Of a DNA stretch of 64,000 nt, positions 10,690 to 22,960 are shown piece by piece; the first letter of the stretch is position 1, and the number at the start of each line of letters is the position of its first letter. Source of the DNA: Tetrapyrgos nigripes (Eukaryota; Basidiomycota; Agaricomycetes; Agaricales; Campanellaceae); assembly GCA_013368315.1 (NCBI GenBank), contig JAACJM010000006.1:1054001-1118000 (forward strand). The letters run 5' to 3'. Made by a program: the position numbers and the translations under genes. The notes below the pieces were generated by a model. That model was given only the letters and a program-made list of their open reading frames with translations, had not been told where the DNA came from and did not search any database.

Positions 10690-12305
10690 ATGAGTGAGGA
10701 TTTAGTCTGGAAAGTTCTAGCAGACGATACAGACAGCCGTGTTTCATACTCCGGGATTTGGAACTTGACCACTGGAGATACACTGTATGAGGATATTGGA
10801 GGCGACACTCTCAACGACTTGAGCACGAATGGGGATGTTTTCAACAATACTGTTCATGAAACGAGGGTCAATGGATCTTCGTTCACCTTTGCATTCAGTG
10901 GTGCGTTATCAAGTTAACTCGCTGTCCGCAATGAGTCAATGACTAAAGAACGAATTTCGCTTTCTATCCCCCCCTTTCTTCCCTTTAATTCTCTCTACCC
11001 TGGTGCTTTTCAGGATTATCACGAGTCATCGTATACGGAACCATCGTTGCATCCCCTCCTTCTTCCATTGCGAACGGGTCTGTGTCTTGTCAACTTGACG
11101 ATCAACAAGCGGTTCAAAGTCCATATACCCTAATCCCCCCAAACCTCTCAGGCAACAACGACATTCTTTGTACAAGTGGATCTCCATTTCCTCTTACCAG
11201 TAGCGATGGTAGTGGTCAACCCACCTCCAAGGAACACAAGCTTACCGTGACTATCGACGATCTGATTAATTCACACGTCTATGTGGATTATCTTATATAC
11301 GAATTGATACCGGATCCGAATGCGCCTCTTGATGGAGATGTAGTGCAGATAGGCAACAATGGCGAGACAGGTGTGATAAAGTCCCGGAACATCGTCTATA
11401 GCTCGGGATGGGGCACAGGTGAAGCCAGCAGGTTCAACGCTGCTTCTACGAGTACACCCGGGGCATCTGTTACCGTGAAGTTTAATGGTAAGTGTTAGTT
11501 CCCCAGATGACCGAAGTTCATCTTTTCATGCCTCTTCTACTTTGAACTAGGCACCTCAATCCAAATGTACGGCGAACTATCTCCCCATAACTCTTCAAAC
11601 ACTGCAACATATCAAATCGACGATAACGACCCACAGCAGTTTGCGCTGTTTCCTCCTACAGTATTTACGTCCAACATATGGACTCAACAATCACTGGTCG
11701 ATGTCAATTCGTTATCACCTGGGGAGCATACCCTGGTGGTAACGCATAATGGCAGTGCGACCGGAATGCCATTGACTGTTGACTACTTTCTTGTTACTTC
11801 TCTCACTACTGCGGAACAACAACAAAGTCCATCGCCAACTCCTCCTCCAACTCGCCAGAGTAATTCAAGCCGTAATCGGCAACTGGATGGAATAATCGGA
11901 GGAATTGTTGGTGGGGTGGTTGTTTTGACTCTCGTGTCATTCGCGATCATATGGAGGATGAAGCGTAGACGTCGTTCGAGAGAGGAAGAATTGGAAGTGA
12001 CACCGTTTGTCAACGATGATCCTCAGCAAAATGAGAACCGACATCCTGCGAATACCACACTGCGAGTAGGGAATTTGAAACTTCAACAAGAGCTTTCCGT
12101 TCTTCGTGACCAGCTGTCCTCTAGAGATCAGTTAATACAACGCCATGAGTTTGAAAGTGGGGATAGTACTAGAGAGTGGGGGCTGGGGATACAACTTCAA
12201 GTTCATACTGATAGCGGGTGGAGAATGGCGCAGGACTCGGGGGAGCATTTGAATCGTCATGGCACTGGCAAGGAAGAGATACCTCCAAATTATACAGAAG
12301 TGTAA
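10690..12305 (+). CDS. Single-pass membrane protein with extracellular beta-rich domains
   Basis: Three exons (about 10690-10900, 11014-11487, 11551-12305) join in phase to about 479 residues. The N-terminal part, rich in Asn-X-Ser/Thr sites, contains two repeats of the type 'DDTDSRVSYSG...SSFTFAFSG', common in agaric membrane proteins of unknown function. A Ser/Pro/Thr-rich stalk follows, then one transmembrane helix (IIGGIVGGVVVLTLVSFAII near 11890-11950), a basic stop-transfer patch (RMKRRRRSREEE) and a cytoplasmic tail with a short coiled-coil-like segment (LKLQQELSVLRDQLSSRDQL). The C-terminus ends PPNYTEV, a typical ending for this class. The chosen Met lacks an obvious signal peptide, so the true start may lie upstream. 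It is probably a cell-surface protein; its ligand is unknown. Confidence 0.65.
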
Positions 12306-13333
12306 CAATGGACTTACTTATGAAGTGGATGTGGGCCAGCGCTAACGCATGGCGAGTACAAGGCTGTCGCAATAGCAATTCCAGTTATTAATGTACACAT
12401 TATTTTATTGGACTTCTTTGTATCAGTAGCCCCCATATTAAGTTATAGTACATATCAATTTGTTCTCTTCTCCGCATGAAACTCCCCGCATTCATATTTA
12501 CAGTCCCTTCTTTACCGGGTCAGACAACAGAATAACAAACTTTACATTCAAAGCAAGTGTTTCCTCCCCTGACCCATAGAATCCCGCTGTATATCTGGCA
12601 GAGCTCCACCGCTCGCGCAATAAGAAAGACTTTAACCTGGTCATCGAAGTACTAAGGTCATGTCATTCATCGCGTTCAGCTAATAAATCAAGTACCTACT
12701 AGCTGAGTTGACGAAGAAAAGAAACTCGAAAGAGACTGCTGGACTGCAGTCAGGTTGCCGCTCAGGCTCGAATCAAACGTTAACTCGAAATTCGAATACT
12801 TAGTAGACAGGCAAAAGCGGGAGAAATTTCCTCCAACCTTAGTCTAACCCAAGCGTCCCGGCCAAATAACCCAGACAAAACAGGGTTATCGTGCGCAGTT
12901 GCACGATGAATGAGTTGGATTGTTGCACCTCGGGTGTTGAGGTGAAGCAAGAGGAAACCCTAACCCCAAATCTGGACCTTCCGGTTTTTCTTCAACTAAC
13001 CCTTTTTTCGTGCTCACTGCTCAAAAACACTACTGCAACGTCCAACGCTCAAAGTGTGCTTTAGAAGGTAGAAGGTGATGCTACTCAAAAAAGGATAAGC
13101 TGCTAATCAGAAACTATAGAAAAGACGCAGACAGGACAACGGACAACCCAGACGGAAAAGATGAAATACAACTAGTACTATTACGACGCCTTCGGAAAGA
13201 CGAGGACAATAAAGGGGGAAAAAATGTTATGGAGGTGAAAGAGGAAAGGTGTGGATCGCCTGGTCAAATTGGCATATACACAACTTCGAGAACATCTAAA
13301 GCCTCGGACAGCAAGTGAAGGTTTTCATTCTGA
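12306..13333. other. Intergenic, no gene recognised
   Basis: It carries the 3' flanks of the two convergent neighbours. No splice-consistent coding pattern is seen on either strand. Confidence 0.4.
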
Positions 13334-14338
13334 TCATTGTACGCCTGACCACCGACTGCTCGACGTCCGGGCGCGCAAGGAATCTCCTGGAACAAAACTC
13401 GTCAGCATCCAGGACAGGACGCATAATACTCCCGTGAAGGACAGACTCACATTCGCTACCGCGGGCTTCTGTTGAGCTACTCTCTGGTACATCCAAGAGA
13501 GCACATGCATGGCTTCTTCTTCTGTGCTAGTAGACGATGGAGCTGAAGTGGGGTCGCCCATAATGACGTCCTCCTCGCTGGTCTCGGGATCCTCGTCTTC
13601 TTGGGAGAAAACGTCGTCTGGAGCGGGGATACTCTTCCGCCTCTTCCGCCTTGTATCGGTGGGCTTCACCCAGTATTGATCTCCTAGCCTCCTCTCAGGA
13701 GGGAAGACTTTGTCTCTCCACGCTTCCACCTCCTCTGTCGATGGCTTGTCCTTTGAATTTTCTGGGTGTATCCTCTTTTGGATGGCTTCCGGAATCTTTG
13801 GCTACATGCAAACCGATGTGAGTCAGACAAACCGTATAACAAGAAAGGTTGATTGACGAACCACTTCGATCAGACGACTAGCTCCCTTGTCAACTCCCAA
13901 GAACTCTCGCCACTTCTTGCACGTCTTCTTGTGCTTTTGAAAACGATCAATCAAGTAATACCCTTTCGGGTCGAGTTTTATGATGGTTCTACAACAAGCG
14001 CATTCCACGCTCCATGGAGAAAAACGTCCAACAGCGAGGTCATACACCAGCATATAGATGTGTTCCAAGATGTTTTTGTTCTTGGAGGTCCTAGTCTCGA
14101 CAACGAGCTTGTCGCTGAAGAAAGTGGGAATGGAAGATTTGGAAGCAGAGGATGTGGACGCTTGGGGAGTTGGCGGAAGGTTGGTTTTCCGGGCTAGGGA
14201 CGATAGAGGAGGAATCCATATCGTCATAGACGTTCGTGAAGGTTCAGAGGATGAATCGGCCTCGTTGGGGAGGTGGTTAGCAGACCGGGGGAGGGAATCG
14301 TCTTGGCAAGGCATTTCGCGGGGACAGGAATGCAGCAA
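13334..14338 (-). CDS. Hypothetical protein with a Cys/His cluster, two exons
   Basis: Unknown function. Exon 1 (14338 to about 13855) carries a Ser/Pro-rich N-terminus, then a Cys/His cluster: CACC followed about 20 residues later by HKKTC, inside a segment with WSVECACCRTIIKLDPKGYY. That pattern (W..C..C...I.LD....YY....H....C) is a recurrent putative zinc-binding module in agaricomycete hypothetical proteins. A GTTCGT donor and TAG acceptor near 13802 join it to exon 2, which has a Trp-rich segment, a basic patch (RRKRRKS) that could be a nuclear localisation signal, and an acidic Asp/Glu-rich stretch. The first Met is uncertain; internal Mets are also possible. It may be nuclear or nucleic-acid-associated, which is inference only. 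Confidence 0.5.
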
Positions 14339-15867
14339 GATGGGTATGCTAATTTTTCCTTCAAGTTCTTTATAGTCTGGAATGTTTTCGTCTTGGACAC
14401 ATGGGGAATTCCATTTCGGAGGGATTCGTTATTGTTCCGTCACCTCCGCCATCAGACAATTATGAGGCAGATCAGGGCAAGATCCACCGACAGGTTAAAC
14501 GAGGAAGGATATCTGCTCTCCGGCAACTCAACATTTAGCCGTTTAGGACAATGGGTGCCACCGCTCACTCCTGGACAATTACATTGGAAGTATCGCGGGA
14601 TTTGCTGGTCTCTTTTACATCTGGTTCCATCTTTTTGATGATGCTATGTCCTTCCTGGGCTATTGGATGGTTCTCGCGCGCTCCGTGTTTTTTTTTTTTT
14701 GGCTTGCAGTCCGAGGCCTGCTAGGGCCTGCTTGTTTCCCGCTTCGCCCTTCTCAACCATCATACGTCGTCATCGTAGAGGACCCGAAGAAGAGAGGGAG
14801 AAATGGTTTCCCGATCTGCCATCCATCAGCCATCCATCAGCGTTATTGTCCCCCGATCCTTATTTCCGAGATCGGAGATCTCAAAAGACTCCAAGACCAC
14901 GCAAACGAGGGAACCTGGGAACCTAATGCGTCAATAACATGTTGATCTCAGATTCCCTATCTATGGAAATGGGTCCCAGCGAGTGCTCTGTCCGCTACTT
15001 CCCAGGGAATGGGTTTGTACCTCCAGGACGGTCACTTATGTGGATATGATACACGGAGGGGCTTTCAGAAGGCGTTACCAGAGATCCTTTTTTTGGAGAC
15101 AGGGTCGCCATCACTATATGAAGCCTTGAGGACTCGGAGATGGAGAAGACACTCGCCCTTGTTCTTTTTGTGGATGCAGTCAACATCTCCGGACTTCGAC
15201 AACTATCTATCATTCATTTCCCGGCTTCCGCTCGTCTTTACGTCTTGTTGTCTTGTTGCATTGTCCACGACAAAAATCACAAGATTATTTGGACTTTGAC
15301 TTGCATAGTCGCTCCAGAAAAGCAATGTCGACTGTCTGAGGACGAGGACGAGTCACCAGGAGGGATTGACTCCGAGAAGAGTCTAGGACTGAAGTATGTA
15401 CATAGGATACGGCTCGGAGTATGAACGGTATTTCAGATAACATGAATACAGTACAAGAAAGTACAATGGACAAGTCAGACGTATGATGATGAATTAGGTG
15501 AACAGAGGAAAGTATAAAGACAATATCACTGTAGCTCCAAACGATATTGAAAGCAATGACCAGAGACGAGACGCCACCTTCCTCCACGCAGTCACCGCCT
15601 CCATTCATAATACGACTGTTCCTCTGACCATGTATGGAAAGCCAGGTCTGCATTCTGAAGGAAAAATTTCCTGTATGTTCTCTGCACGGTGAGGCAACAA
15701 CCAGCGGCGCACTGAAGATCATCCCAACTGGCTAGGGCATGCGAGATCTGTTCAAGGGTTAGTTTCGGAAGCGGGAGAAGAAGGCCAAGGAAGAGCGTTT
15801 GCGTGAGTTTCGAGCAAGTTGATGGAAACGAGAATGAAATTGCATACGTCGCTGAGGCATCTGCAAA
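14339..15867. other. Intergenic, no gene recognised
   Basis: Several long frames occur, including 145 codons on the minus strand at 15285-15722, but none shows a recognisable motif. About 15590-15640 weakly resembles the 3' flank seen again near 18300-18350, suggesting that P450 3' flanking DNA was part of the duplicated unit. Confidence 0.35.
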
Positions 15868-18068
15868 TCAATGGCTACCATCCGGACGAGCGAGATTCTC
15901 TTGATCGACTTCATCTCGTGCCTCTTGAATAAACGTATCTGCATCTTGAAAACGGGGAGTTGCGGTGATTGCGAATAGAGGCGGCCGCCTGTCAAAGGCC
16001 AGAATTACTCCAGCTCTCGTAGACGGAAAGAAATAAGATGAACTGACGAAAGGATACCATTTTCTTCTTCGCCATTGACGTCGGGAAGCATAACATTACC
16101 ATCCGAATCCTTCGCACCTTCCAATCGCATGGTCCACAAGATAGTTGCCATTGCGATAAATAGTGAATTGTTGGCGACATGCCGTCCGGAGCAGATGCTG
16201 TTTGTCAGTGAAAATCAGCGTCTCTTCGTCCCCGTGCGTTGGTTGCACTAACCGTTGACCAAACCCATAGGAGTAATGTCCTTCCGACAAGCCCAGCAGT
16301 CCATCTTTCAGCTGGCCGGTTTCGTCTAGGTGTCGCTCTGGCCGGAATTTTGCCACATCTGGGCCATATATGTCGGGGTCATGGTGCAAGGACCTACGTC
16401 ACGATCAGAATTGTTCTTAAGAACATGAAGCAGATCCAAACCATGTATTCGGGACGCATATTGTTCCTTTAGGTATGTAGTATCCGTCGTAATAATCATC
16501 CTGCAAATCAAAAATGTTCGTGAGTGTAGAGTTTGAGGTTGAGATGAGTGGACGACCTCACTTCGCTGTTTACATGAGGGACCCCCATCGGTACTGGTGT
16601 TCTCCATCGTAAGACCTTTAAGGAGTTTTGAGAAATGCGAAACAAACACCGAGGAACACGTATCTCTTTGACAACAGCATGAATATAAGGGAGATGTTTA
16701 AAGTCGGCGAAAGAAGGAAGTCTTGATCGTCCAACAACTTTGTCAAGCTCCTCTTGGGCACGCGTCTGGATGTGAGGGAATAATACCATGCAGAAAATAA
16801 ACCACATCATCGAAGTTGCCGTCTAAATGAGGGATGAAGATGACCTCGCCTATTCAGGCTTGTTATACGGTTATAGGTGGCCATGTACTAACGGTTTCAT
16901 GAGCAGCACCACTGTATACTTTTGTGAGTACTATCAATCACGTTGATGGGCTAGTAGAACTCACTATATGGCTCCTGCAAGCCATGAACACTCTCGATCA
17001 GACATCTCACTGTTAGCTTGATTTTCGGCTAGTGCAACACAAAAACTAGGGCGCTGTTCCTGGCCACTCTCCTGCCAATGAAAATCCTCCAGTCAGCTTT
17101 TCCGAAGGAAGGAGAAAGCCATAAACGTACGACAAGTTTCTTGATATTTCGAAACCTTTCTTCAAAATAAGTGGTGAATCCTTCATAAAACTTCTCCGCA
17201 TCCCGTCGCCATTTCGACAATGACCAAGGCAGATGCTGCAGAAAGGGAAGCATTTCTACCAAATGTGCACCAGGCGTCATTGCGGTGACAACTTCATGGA
17301 TGTAGTGATTCATCCAGTGTATCGAGGGATCTTGAGATGACTGTATGAGAGGTAAATCATACATCAAGGATAGAGCTGTCGAAGAGGACGTTCTGAGTAG
17401 GATTTAATGATCAGTCATTTGTTGGTCTGGACAGAAAGAATCACTCACCTTTCAATGTGTGATTTCCAGTTGTCAGGATCGCTGAGTAGACTATGGGCTG
17501 AGAATACGGCTTCATTGCGCTGCATGGTATAATAGTTGACTGTATTTTTGAAACCCAAAGCAAGATCACTAGCACGGCGCATCTTCCTCCATCTGAAACA
17601 GAGAGAATCCAACAAATCTGTTAGGTAGAGCAAGTATAATCAGGAGAAAATGCAGACCTTTCCCCGACCGGCAGCATGATAATGCTGAAGCCTCCTGTCA
17701 TTACATTCGCAACAATGAACTGGGGACGAGCGGAATATTTCGCAGCGCGCCGGTCGAGTAAATCCTCGACAGTTTTCTTGCTATTCAGAATGATCATTGG
17801 TTGACCAGCCATATTGAGATAGACCAAAGGACCTATGGATCCAAAAATCAGGTCATGTACAATATTGAGGATTGCAGCATGGCGTACCGTAAGTCTTTTT
17901 CCATTTCGCCAGTGTATGCCAAGGCTTCACAGTCGGGAGCTGCAAAGCGTTCCCAAGCAGAGGTAATCCCCAAGGGCCTGGAGGATAGCGCACAGAAATA
18001 TTTCTGCGAATAGTCCGGAAAAGATAGAGGGTCAATATGCATAGGAAGACCGATATGATGGAAGTCAT
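15868..18068 (-). CDS. Cytochrome P450 copy 1, probable splice-donor mutation
   Basis: Microsomal haem monooxygenase with an N-terminal membrane anchor (MTSIISVFLCILTLYLF), the proline hinge YPPGPWGLPLLGN, I-helix AHET, the ExxR region (KE then VLRWRTPVP near 16600-16665), a PERHLDE segment and the haem-thiolate signature YGFGQRICSGR across an intron at about 16195-16250. It resembles agaric P450s often labelled O-methylsterigmatocystin oxidoreductase-like; the family number is uncertain. About nine introns keep phase and the C-terminus RPPLFAITATPRF runs to a stop at 15868. One intron has lost its GT: the donor at 16662-16663 reads AT where copies 2-4 have GT. The 48-nt intron is in frame and open, so retention would insert 16 residues between E and R of ExxR. 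The copy may therefore be inactive. Confidence 0.75.
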
Positions 18069-18120
18069 GGTGCGATGATGATGGTCGTTGCTCAGCGCTC
18101 AGACTCGGCTTCAGAGTTAC

Positions 18121-18127
18121 TTATAAG
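18121..18127 (-). promoter_or_regulatory. TATA-like box of P450 copy 1
   Basis: CTTATAAG on the minus strand lies about 53 bp upstream of the ATG at 18068. The same CTTATAAG string lies just upstream of P450 copy 2 (22741-22747), supporting both starts. Confidence 0.45.
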
Positions 18128-18358
18128 CATACAAGTTAAAGTTCTGTCATTTGATATATTTGGCAGAATGAATAGGCTCTATGCTCCTCAGCTTGATCAT
18201 GAGATGAGAATAGTCAGTTTGTTCTTGTGCTAACTCTGCCATTCGCAACGTATAAATGATTATGGGTTTCCTCACCGTATACAACCCATACCTTAGTCCA
18301 CGCAGACAGTCACCAATCTCCATTCATAATCCAGCTTCTCCGACCATGTCCTCCATCT

Positions 18359-18405
18359 CCCAATCAATGGCTACTATTCAGACGAGCGAGCGAGAATTTC
18401 TTCAA
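18359..18405 (-). pseudogene. Remnant of a P450 3' end
   Basis: About 45 bp on the minus strand match the last codons and stop-codon flank of P450 copies 1 and 2 (a GAxGAxxTTCTCGCTCG string running to the stop region). It sits in an unrelated 82-codon frame. It looks like the trace of a further P450 copy or a duplication junction. Confidence 0.4.
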
Positions 18406-18639
18406 TGGTTTTGAGGTCAACATTAGAGCGAGCTATAAATAAATACAAATAACCGAATCTGTACCCGCCCCGAACCCTAACCAGGCGGCCTTTTTCGGAG
18501 GCAGCAGAAGAGGAAGACGTTATTGAAACCTGATTAGCTATCTGGGTGAGTCGCTTAATGGACTGGTAGACGTCTGTATAGCTCATTGTCACTTTTTGCT
18601 CAGATAATAATAGATTTACCAATCAGCTGTCGTATCTTC

Positions 18640-20165
18640 AGTCGATTCGGCAAATGGTTTTCATCGCCTTCGACGTGTTCCGGCAACGCCTTAGACTCTA
18701 TCGTTTTCGACGACCAAACTGGTGCGTCATTATAACATACTGACTTTTCCTCGCCGTCTAATCACGACCTTCTCTCAGTCTGTTTCTGAACGTCTGAACG
18801 TCATTTATTCCCGGAAACAGCTCTTCCTCCAGCTCATCCCAAATCAAACCTGTCCTTTTCTGGATCCACGGTGGTGCAAATGTTTTTGGAACCGGTTCCG
18901 ACTTGACTTTTGATTGCGGCCCACTTGTCTCTCGTGGTGATGTCGTTGTCACTATCAACTATCGACTCAACATCTTTGGATCCCTTGAACGATGGCGTTG
19001 TTACTGGTAATTACGCTTTGGCGGATAGGATTGCTGGGTAAGACCTCTACGAAGCCCAATCTGGTTCTGGGATACTGACGTTGCGTTTTTTTTTTTAGGA
19101 GAATATCGCGATTTTGGAGGGAATCCCAAGCGGGTAATGACCTTCATATGTTACAAAACCTGAAACATACTCACCAATTAGGTGACGGTTATGGGACAAT
19201 CCACTGGAAGACGGTCAGTTATCGACCTGTCGGAGTCCCAAAGCAGGTTTATTTTACGCAGCCATTTCCATGTCCGGAGAATTGGGTATCTATCTCATGC
19301 GGCAGCGAGCTGAGGCCATTTTTGGTGAGGTTTTTGAGATGAGATCGTCTCTTTGAGCTGACACTGAGCTGCGTGAATGTGCATTAACGCAGAACCCATG
19401 GTTTCGTCCTTCTGTAAGCCGTATTGGGTCCTCAACTGGCGCATCTCGGGGAATCAGTGTTGGAATCCGGATATGATGGGGATTACAGATGATTCATGAC
19501 TTTAGTGTCTGTGCGTGTCGTCGCGTTATTGCGTTTTGCTTGGTTATGTTTCTTGAAACGCTCATACATATATCTCGCAGATAATGCCACGAATAACGTC
19601 GAGACTGGACGCTGACTTGTAACGGGGTAAACTTGATACACGCAGCTGCAAAGTCACGAGCATTCCCGTCGCTGTATGTCGACAATATGCTGCATGCGCA
19701 TAGTCTCTCTTGCCATAACCCTTTCGGGCTATGCTCATTTCCTGCTGGTGAGCCGCGGCCTTACTATCGGTGTCATTCCGGTAATCTTTACGAGGTGCGT
19801 ATGCTGTCTAATTTCCTGTTTGCCTACTTCTCGTTGTTAATATGGTTATACTTGTCACTTCACAGATTTTAGGGACATGCCATCTCTTTAACTGACCACC
19901 TCGTCTTCCAGACGACTTTTATTTCACCAATCTGCTTCAAGATCTCTGGGCCTCATTTGCTTGTACGTGCAACCCCAACCGTTCGCTGGATTACTTCAAA
20001 ACTCGGGGACTGGCATATGAAAGTACTGTGAGGATCTTAGAGGAGACTGGATAGTGTGGTCCGAATTCTCAGAGGATAAAGAGACCTTGGCTGCGTTGGA
20101 TGACCCCGAACTAGGCTTCGAAGACAGTTTGCCTGATGATAGGAATAGGAGATGTGCTGTGATTC
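18640..20165 (+). pseudogene. Type-B carboxylesterase pseudogene, copy 1
   Basis: Alpha/beta-hydrolase of the carboxylesterase/lipase type B family, decayed. Recognisable pieces in order: LFLNV near 18785; an oxyanion-hole block PVLFWIHGGANVFGTGSD (about 18850-18900); a VVVTINYRLNIFGS block; NIAIFGGNPKRV (about 19100); the nucleophile elbow as VMGQSTG rather than the usual GESAG; PKAGLFYAAISMSGELG near 19235; and a C-terminal PYYRCHSGNLYE near 19770 with a DDFYFTNLLQDLWASF segment near 19915. Lesions: an 8-nt tandem duplication (CTGAACGT twice) at about 18787-18802 creates a frameshift, a one-base insertion follows near 18985, and stops occur near 19890 and 20053. It lies convergent between P450 copies 1 and 2, mirroring copy 2 at 51.0-53.8 kb. 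Confidence 0.75.
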
Positions 20166-20496
20166 GTGACATTAGTTGTGCTTTTTTCCGGTCTTGATTG
20201 CTTATAGTTGGTGATTATATACTGTCTGCGCAGTCCGCATCTATTGAGGTACGTTGTAGGGTTTACTTTTTGGATGAAATGACTTTAAGAAAAAGTTTCT
20301 GTAGGACCGAGTCTAGTATACATATATATGTTGTACAGCCAATTGAAATAAATACGCATACGCCTTTCATACCGACTTCGACCAGACCATCCACCAATCA
20401 ATGGCCACTCGCAGAGTCTCCCCGGTAACCTTCGTCTCATGCCTGACGTATGATGTATCTGCATCTCAGCTCCTCCGAAGTCGTCCACATCACCAA

Positions 20497-22709
20497 TCAA
20501 TGACCACTATCCAGACGAGCAAGATTCTCTTGAACGACTTCATCTCGTGCCTCTTGAATAAACGTATCTGCATCTTGAAAACGGGGAGTTGCGGTGATTG
20601 CGAAGAGAGGCGGCCGTCTGTCAAAGGCCAGGATTACTGCAGCTCTCGTAAGGAAAGAAATAAGATGAACTCACGAAAAGAGACTGCTGTGTTCCTCTTC
20701 GGCATTGACGTCGGGCACTACCACCTTACCATCCGAATCCTTCACACCTTCCAATCGCATGGTCCACAAGATAGTTGCCATTGCGATAAATAGTGAATTA
20801 TTGGCAACATGCCGTCCGACGCAGATGCTGTTTATCAGTGAAAATCAGCGTCTCTTTGTCCCTATTCATTGGTTGCACTGACCGTTGACCAAACCCATAA
20901 GAGTAGTGTCCTTCCGACAAGCCCAGCAGTCCATCTTTCAGCTGACCGGCTTCGTCTAGATGTCGCTCTGGCCGGAATTCCGCAGCATCTGGGCCATATA
21001 TGTCGGGGTCATGGTGCAAGGACCTGAGGGTACGACTACTCAGAATGAGTCGTAGGAAAATATCAAGTTGCACACACACCCTACGTTTGCAAGGCATATC
21101 GTTCCTTTAGGTATGTAGTACCCATCGTAATAATCATCCTGCAAATCAAAAATATTCGTGAGTGTAGAGTTTGAGGTTGAGATGGGTCGACGACCTCACT
21201 TCGCTGCTGACATGAGGGAGCCCCATCGGTACCGGTGTTCTCCATCGTAAGACCTTTAGGCAGTCTTGTCAAATGTAAAACAAACAACGAGAAACATATA
21301 CCTCTTTGACAATAGCGTGAATATAAGGGAGATGTTTAAGATCAGCGAAGGAAGGAAGCCTCGATCGTCCAACAACTTTGTCAAGCTCCTCTTGGGCACG
21401 CGTCTGGATGTGAGGGAATAATACCATGCTGAAAATAAACCACATCATCGAAGTTGCTGTCTAAATGAAGTATCAAGATGAGCTTGACTATTCAGCCTTG
21501 TTATACGGTCATAGGTAACCATATACTGACGGTCTCGTGAGCAGCAGCACTGTATACTTTTGTGAGTACTATCAAGCACGTTGATGGGCTAGTAGAACTT
21601 ACTATAGGGCACCTGCAAGCCATGAACACTCTCGATCAGACATCTTGCTATTAGCTTGATTTTCGGCTAGTGCAACACAAAAACTAGGGCGCTGTTCCTG
21701 GCCACTCTCCTGCCAATGAAAATCCTCCAGTCAGCTTTTCCGAAGGAAGGAGAAAGCCATAAACATACGACAAGTTTCTTGATATTTCGAAACCTTTCCA
21801 CAAAATATGTGGTGAATCCTTCATAAGACTTCTCCGCATCCCGTCGCCATTTCGACAATGACCAAGGCAGATGCTGCAGAAAGGGAAGCATTTCTACCAA
21901 ATGTGCACCAGGCGTCATTGCGGTGACAGCTTCATGGATGTAGTAATTCATCCAGTGTATCGAGGGATCTTGAGATGACTGTATGAGAGGTAAATCATAC
22001 ATCAAGGATAGAGCTATCGAAGAGGATGTTCTGAGGATTTAATGATCAGTCATTGGTTGGTCTAGAAAGAGAGAACCACTCACCTTTCAATGTGAGATCT
22101 CCAGTTGTCAGGATCGCTGAGTAGACTATGGGCTGAGAATACGGCTTCATTGCGCTGCATGGTATAATAGTTGACTGTATTTTTGAAACCCAAAGCAAGA
22201 TCACTAGCACGGCGCATCTTCCTCCACCTGAAAGAGAGAAAATCCAACAAATCTGTTAGCTAGAGCAAGTATAATCAGGAGAAAATGTAGACCTTTCCCC
22301 GACCGGCAGCATGACAATGTTGAAGCCTCCTGTCAGTACATTCCCAACAATGAACTGGGGACGAGCGGAATATTTCGCAGCGCGCCGGTCGAGTAAATCC
22401 TCGACAGTTTTCTTGCTATTCAGAATGATCATTGGTTGACCAGCCATATTGAGATAGACCAAAGGACCTATGGATTCAAAAATCAGGTCATGTACAATAT
22501 TGAGGATTGCAGCATAGCGTACCGTAAGTCTTTTTCCATTTCGCCAGTGTATGCCAAGGCTTCACAGTCGAGAGCTGCAAAGCGTTCCCCAGCAGAGGTA
22601 ATCCCCAAGGGCCTGGAGGATAGCGCACAGAAATATTTCTGCGAATAGTCCGGAAAAGATAGAGAATCAGTATGCCTAGGAAAACAGATACGATGGAAGT
22701 CATGGTCAT
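20497..22709 (-). CDS. Cytochrome P450 copy 2, apparently intact
   Basis: Close paralogue of copy 1 with the same exon plan. The anchor is MTSIVSVFLGILILYLF, followed by YPPGPWGLPLLGN. Exon 2 (LVYLNMAGQPMIILNSKKT) and exon 3 (WRKMRRASDLALGF) are present. The I-helix has AHET. The ExxR intron keeps a normal GTATAT donor near 21303, joining KE to VLRWRTPVP. Next come DDYYDGYYIPKGTIC, then PERHLDEAGQLKD and the haem signature YGFGQRICVGR across the intron at about 20830-20890. The C-terminal exon RPPLFAITATPRF ends at 20497. All visible introns are GT-AG and in phase. A CTTATAAG box lies 32 bp upstream. A DUF4243 remnant lies directly upstream and the carboxylesterase pseudogene downstream, as in the 51-59 kb copy. 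Substrate unknown. Confidence 0.85.
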
Positions 22710-22741
22710 CGTTCAGGATCGACTTCAATGGCTAACGTTGC

Positions 22742-22960
22742 TTATAAGTGAGGGTGTGCGCGAGGGTTCGTTCTGGAAGTGGGAGAAGAGGGCCAAAGAA
22801 GAGCATGGGCATGGGCTTTGACTATGTAGGGCTTAGTTCGAGTGGATCCAGTGGTATCAGGTGCGAACAAATTATTCATCTTTTCCGCGATCGTCGTACT
22901 GAGGTCTTCAATAGTCTGTGGTGGTGGGCAAACGCGGCTAAGCCAGTGGACAGATGACAA
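22742..22960 (-). pseudogene. Remnant of a questin-oxidase-like (DUF4243) gene
   Basis: Within a 72-codon frame, VKAHAHALLWPSSPTSR closely parallels the VQAHAHALPSPSSPL segment of the three DUF4243 genes at 57-63 kb, and the DNA around GGGCATGGGCTT matches. Only this small piece survives. Its position just upstream of P450 copy 2 equals that of the intact DUF4243 gene upstream of copy 4, so it is probably what remains of the partner gene in the first module copy. Confidence 0.55.

Noticed and set aside
15285..15722. 145-codon minus-strand frame
   Set aside because: No recognisable motif, no splice partners and mixed composition; it looks like a chance open frame in an intergenic region.
18374..18622. 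82-codon minus-strand frame as a gene
   Set aside because: Its C-terminal codons are explained by a P450 3'-end remnant and the rest matches nothing I recognise.
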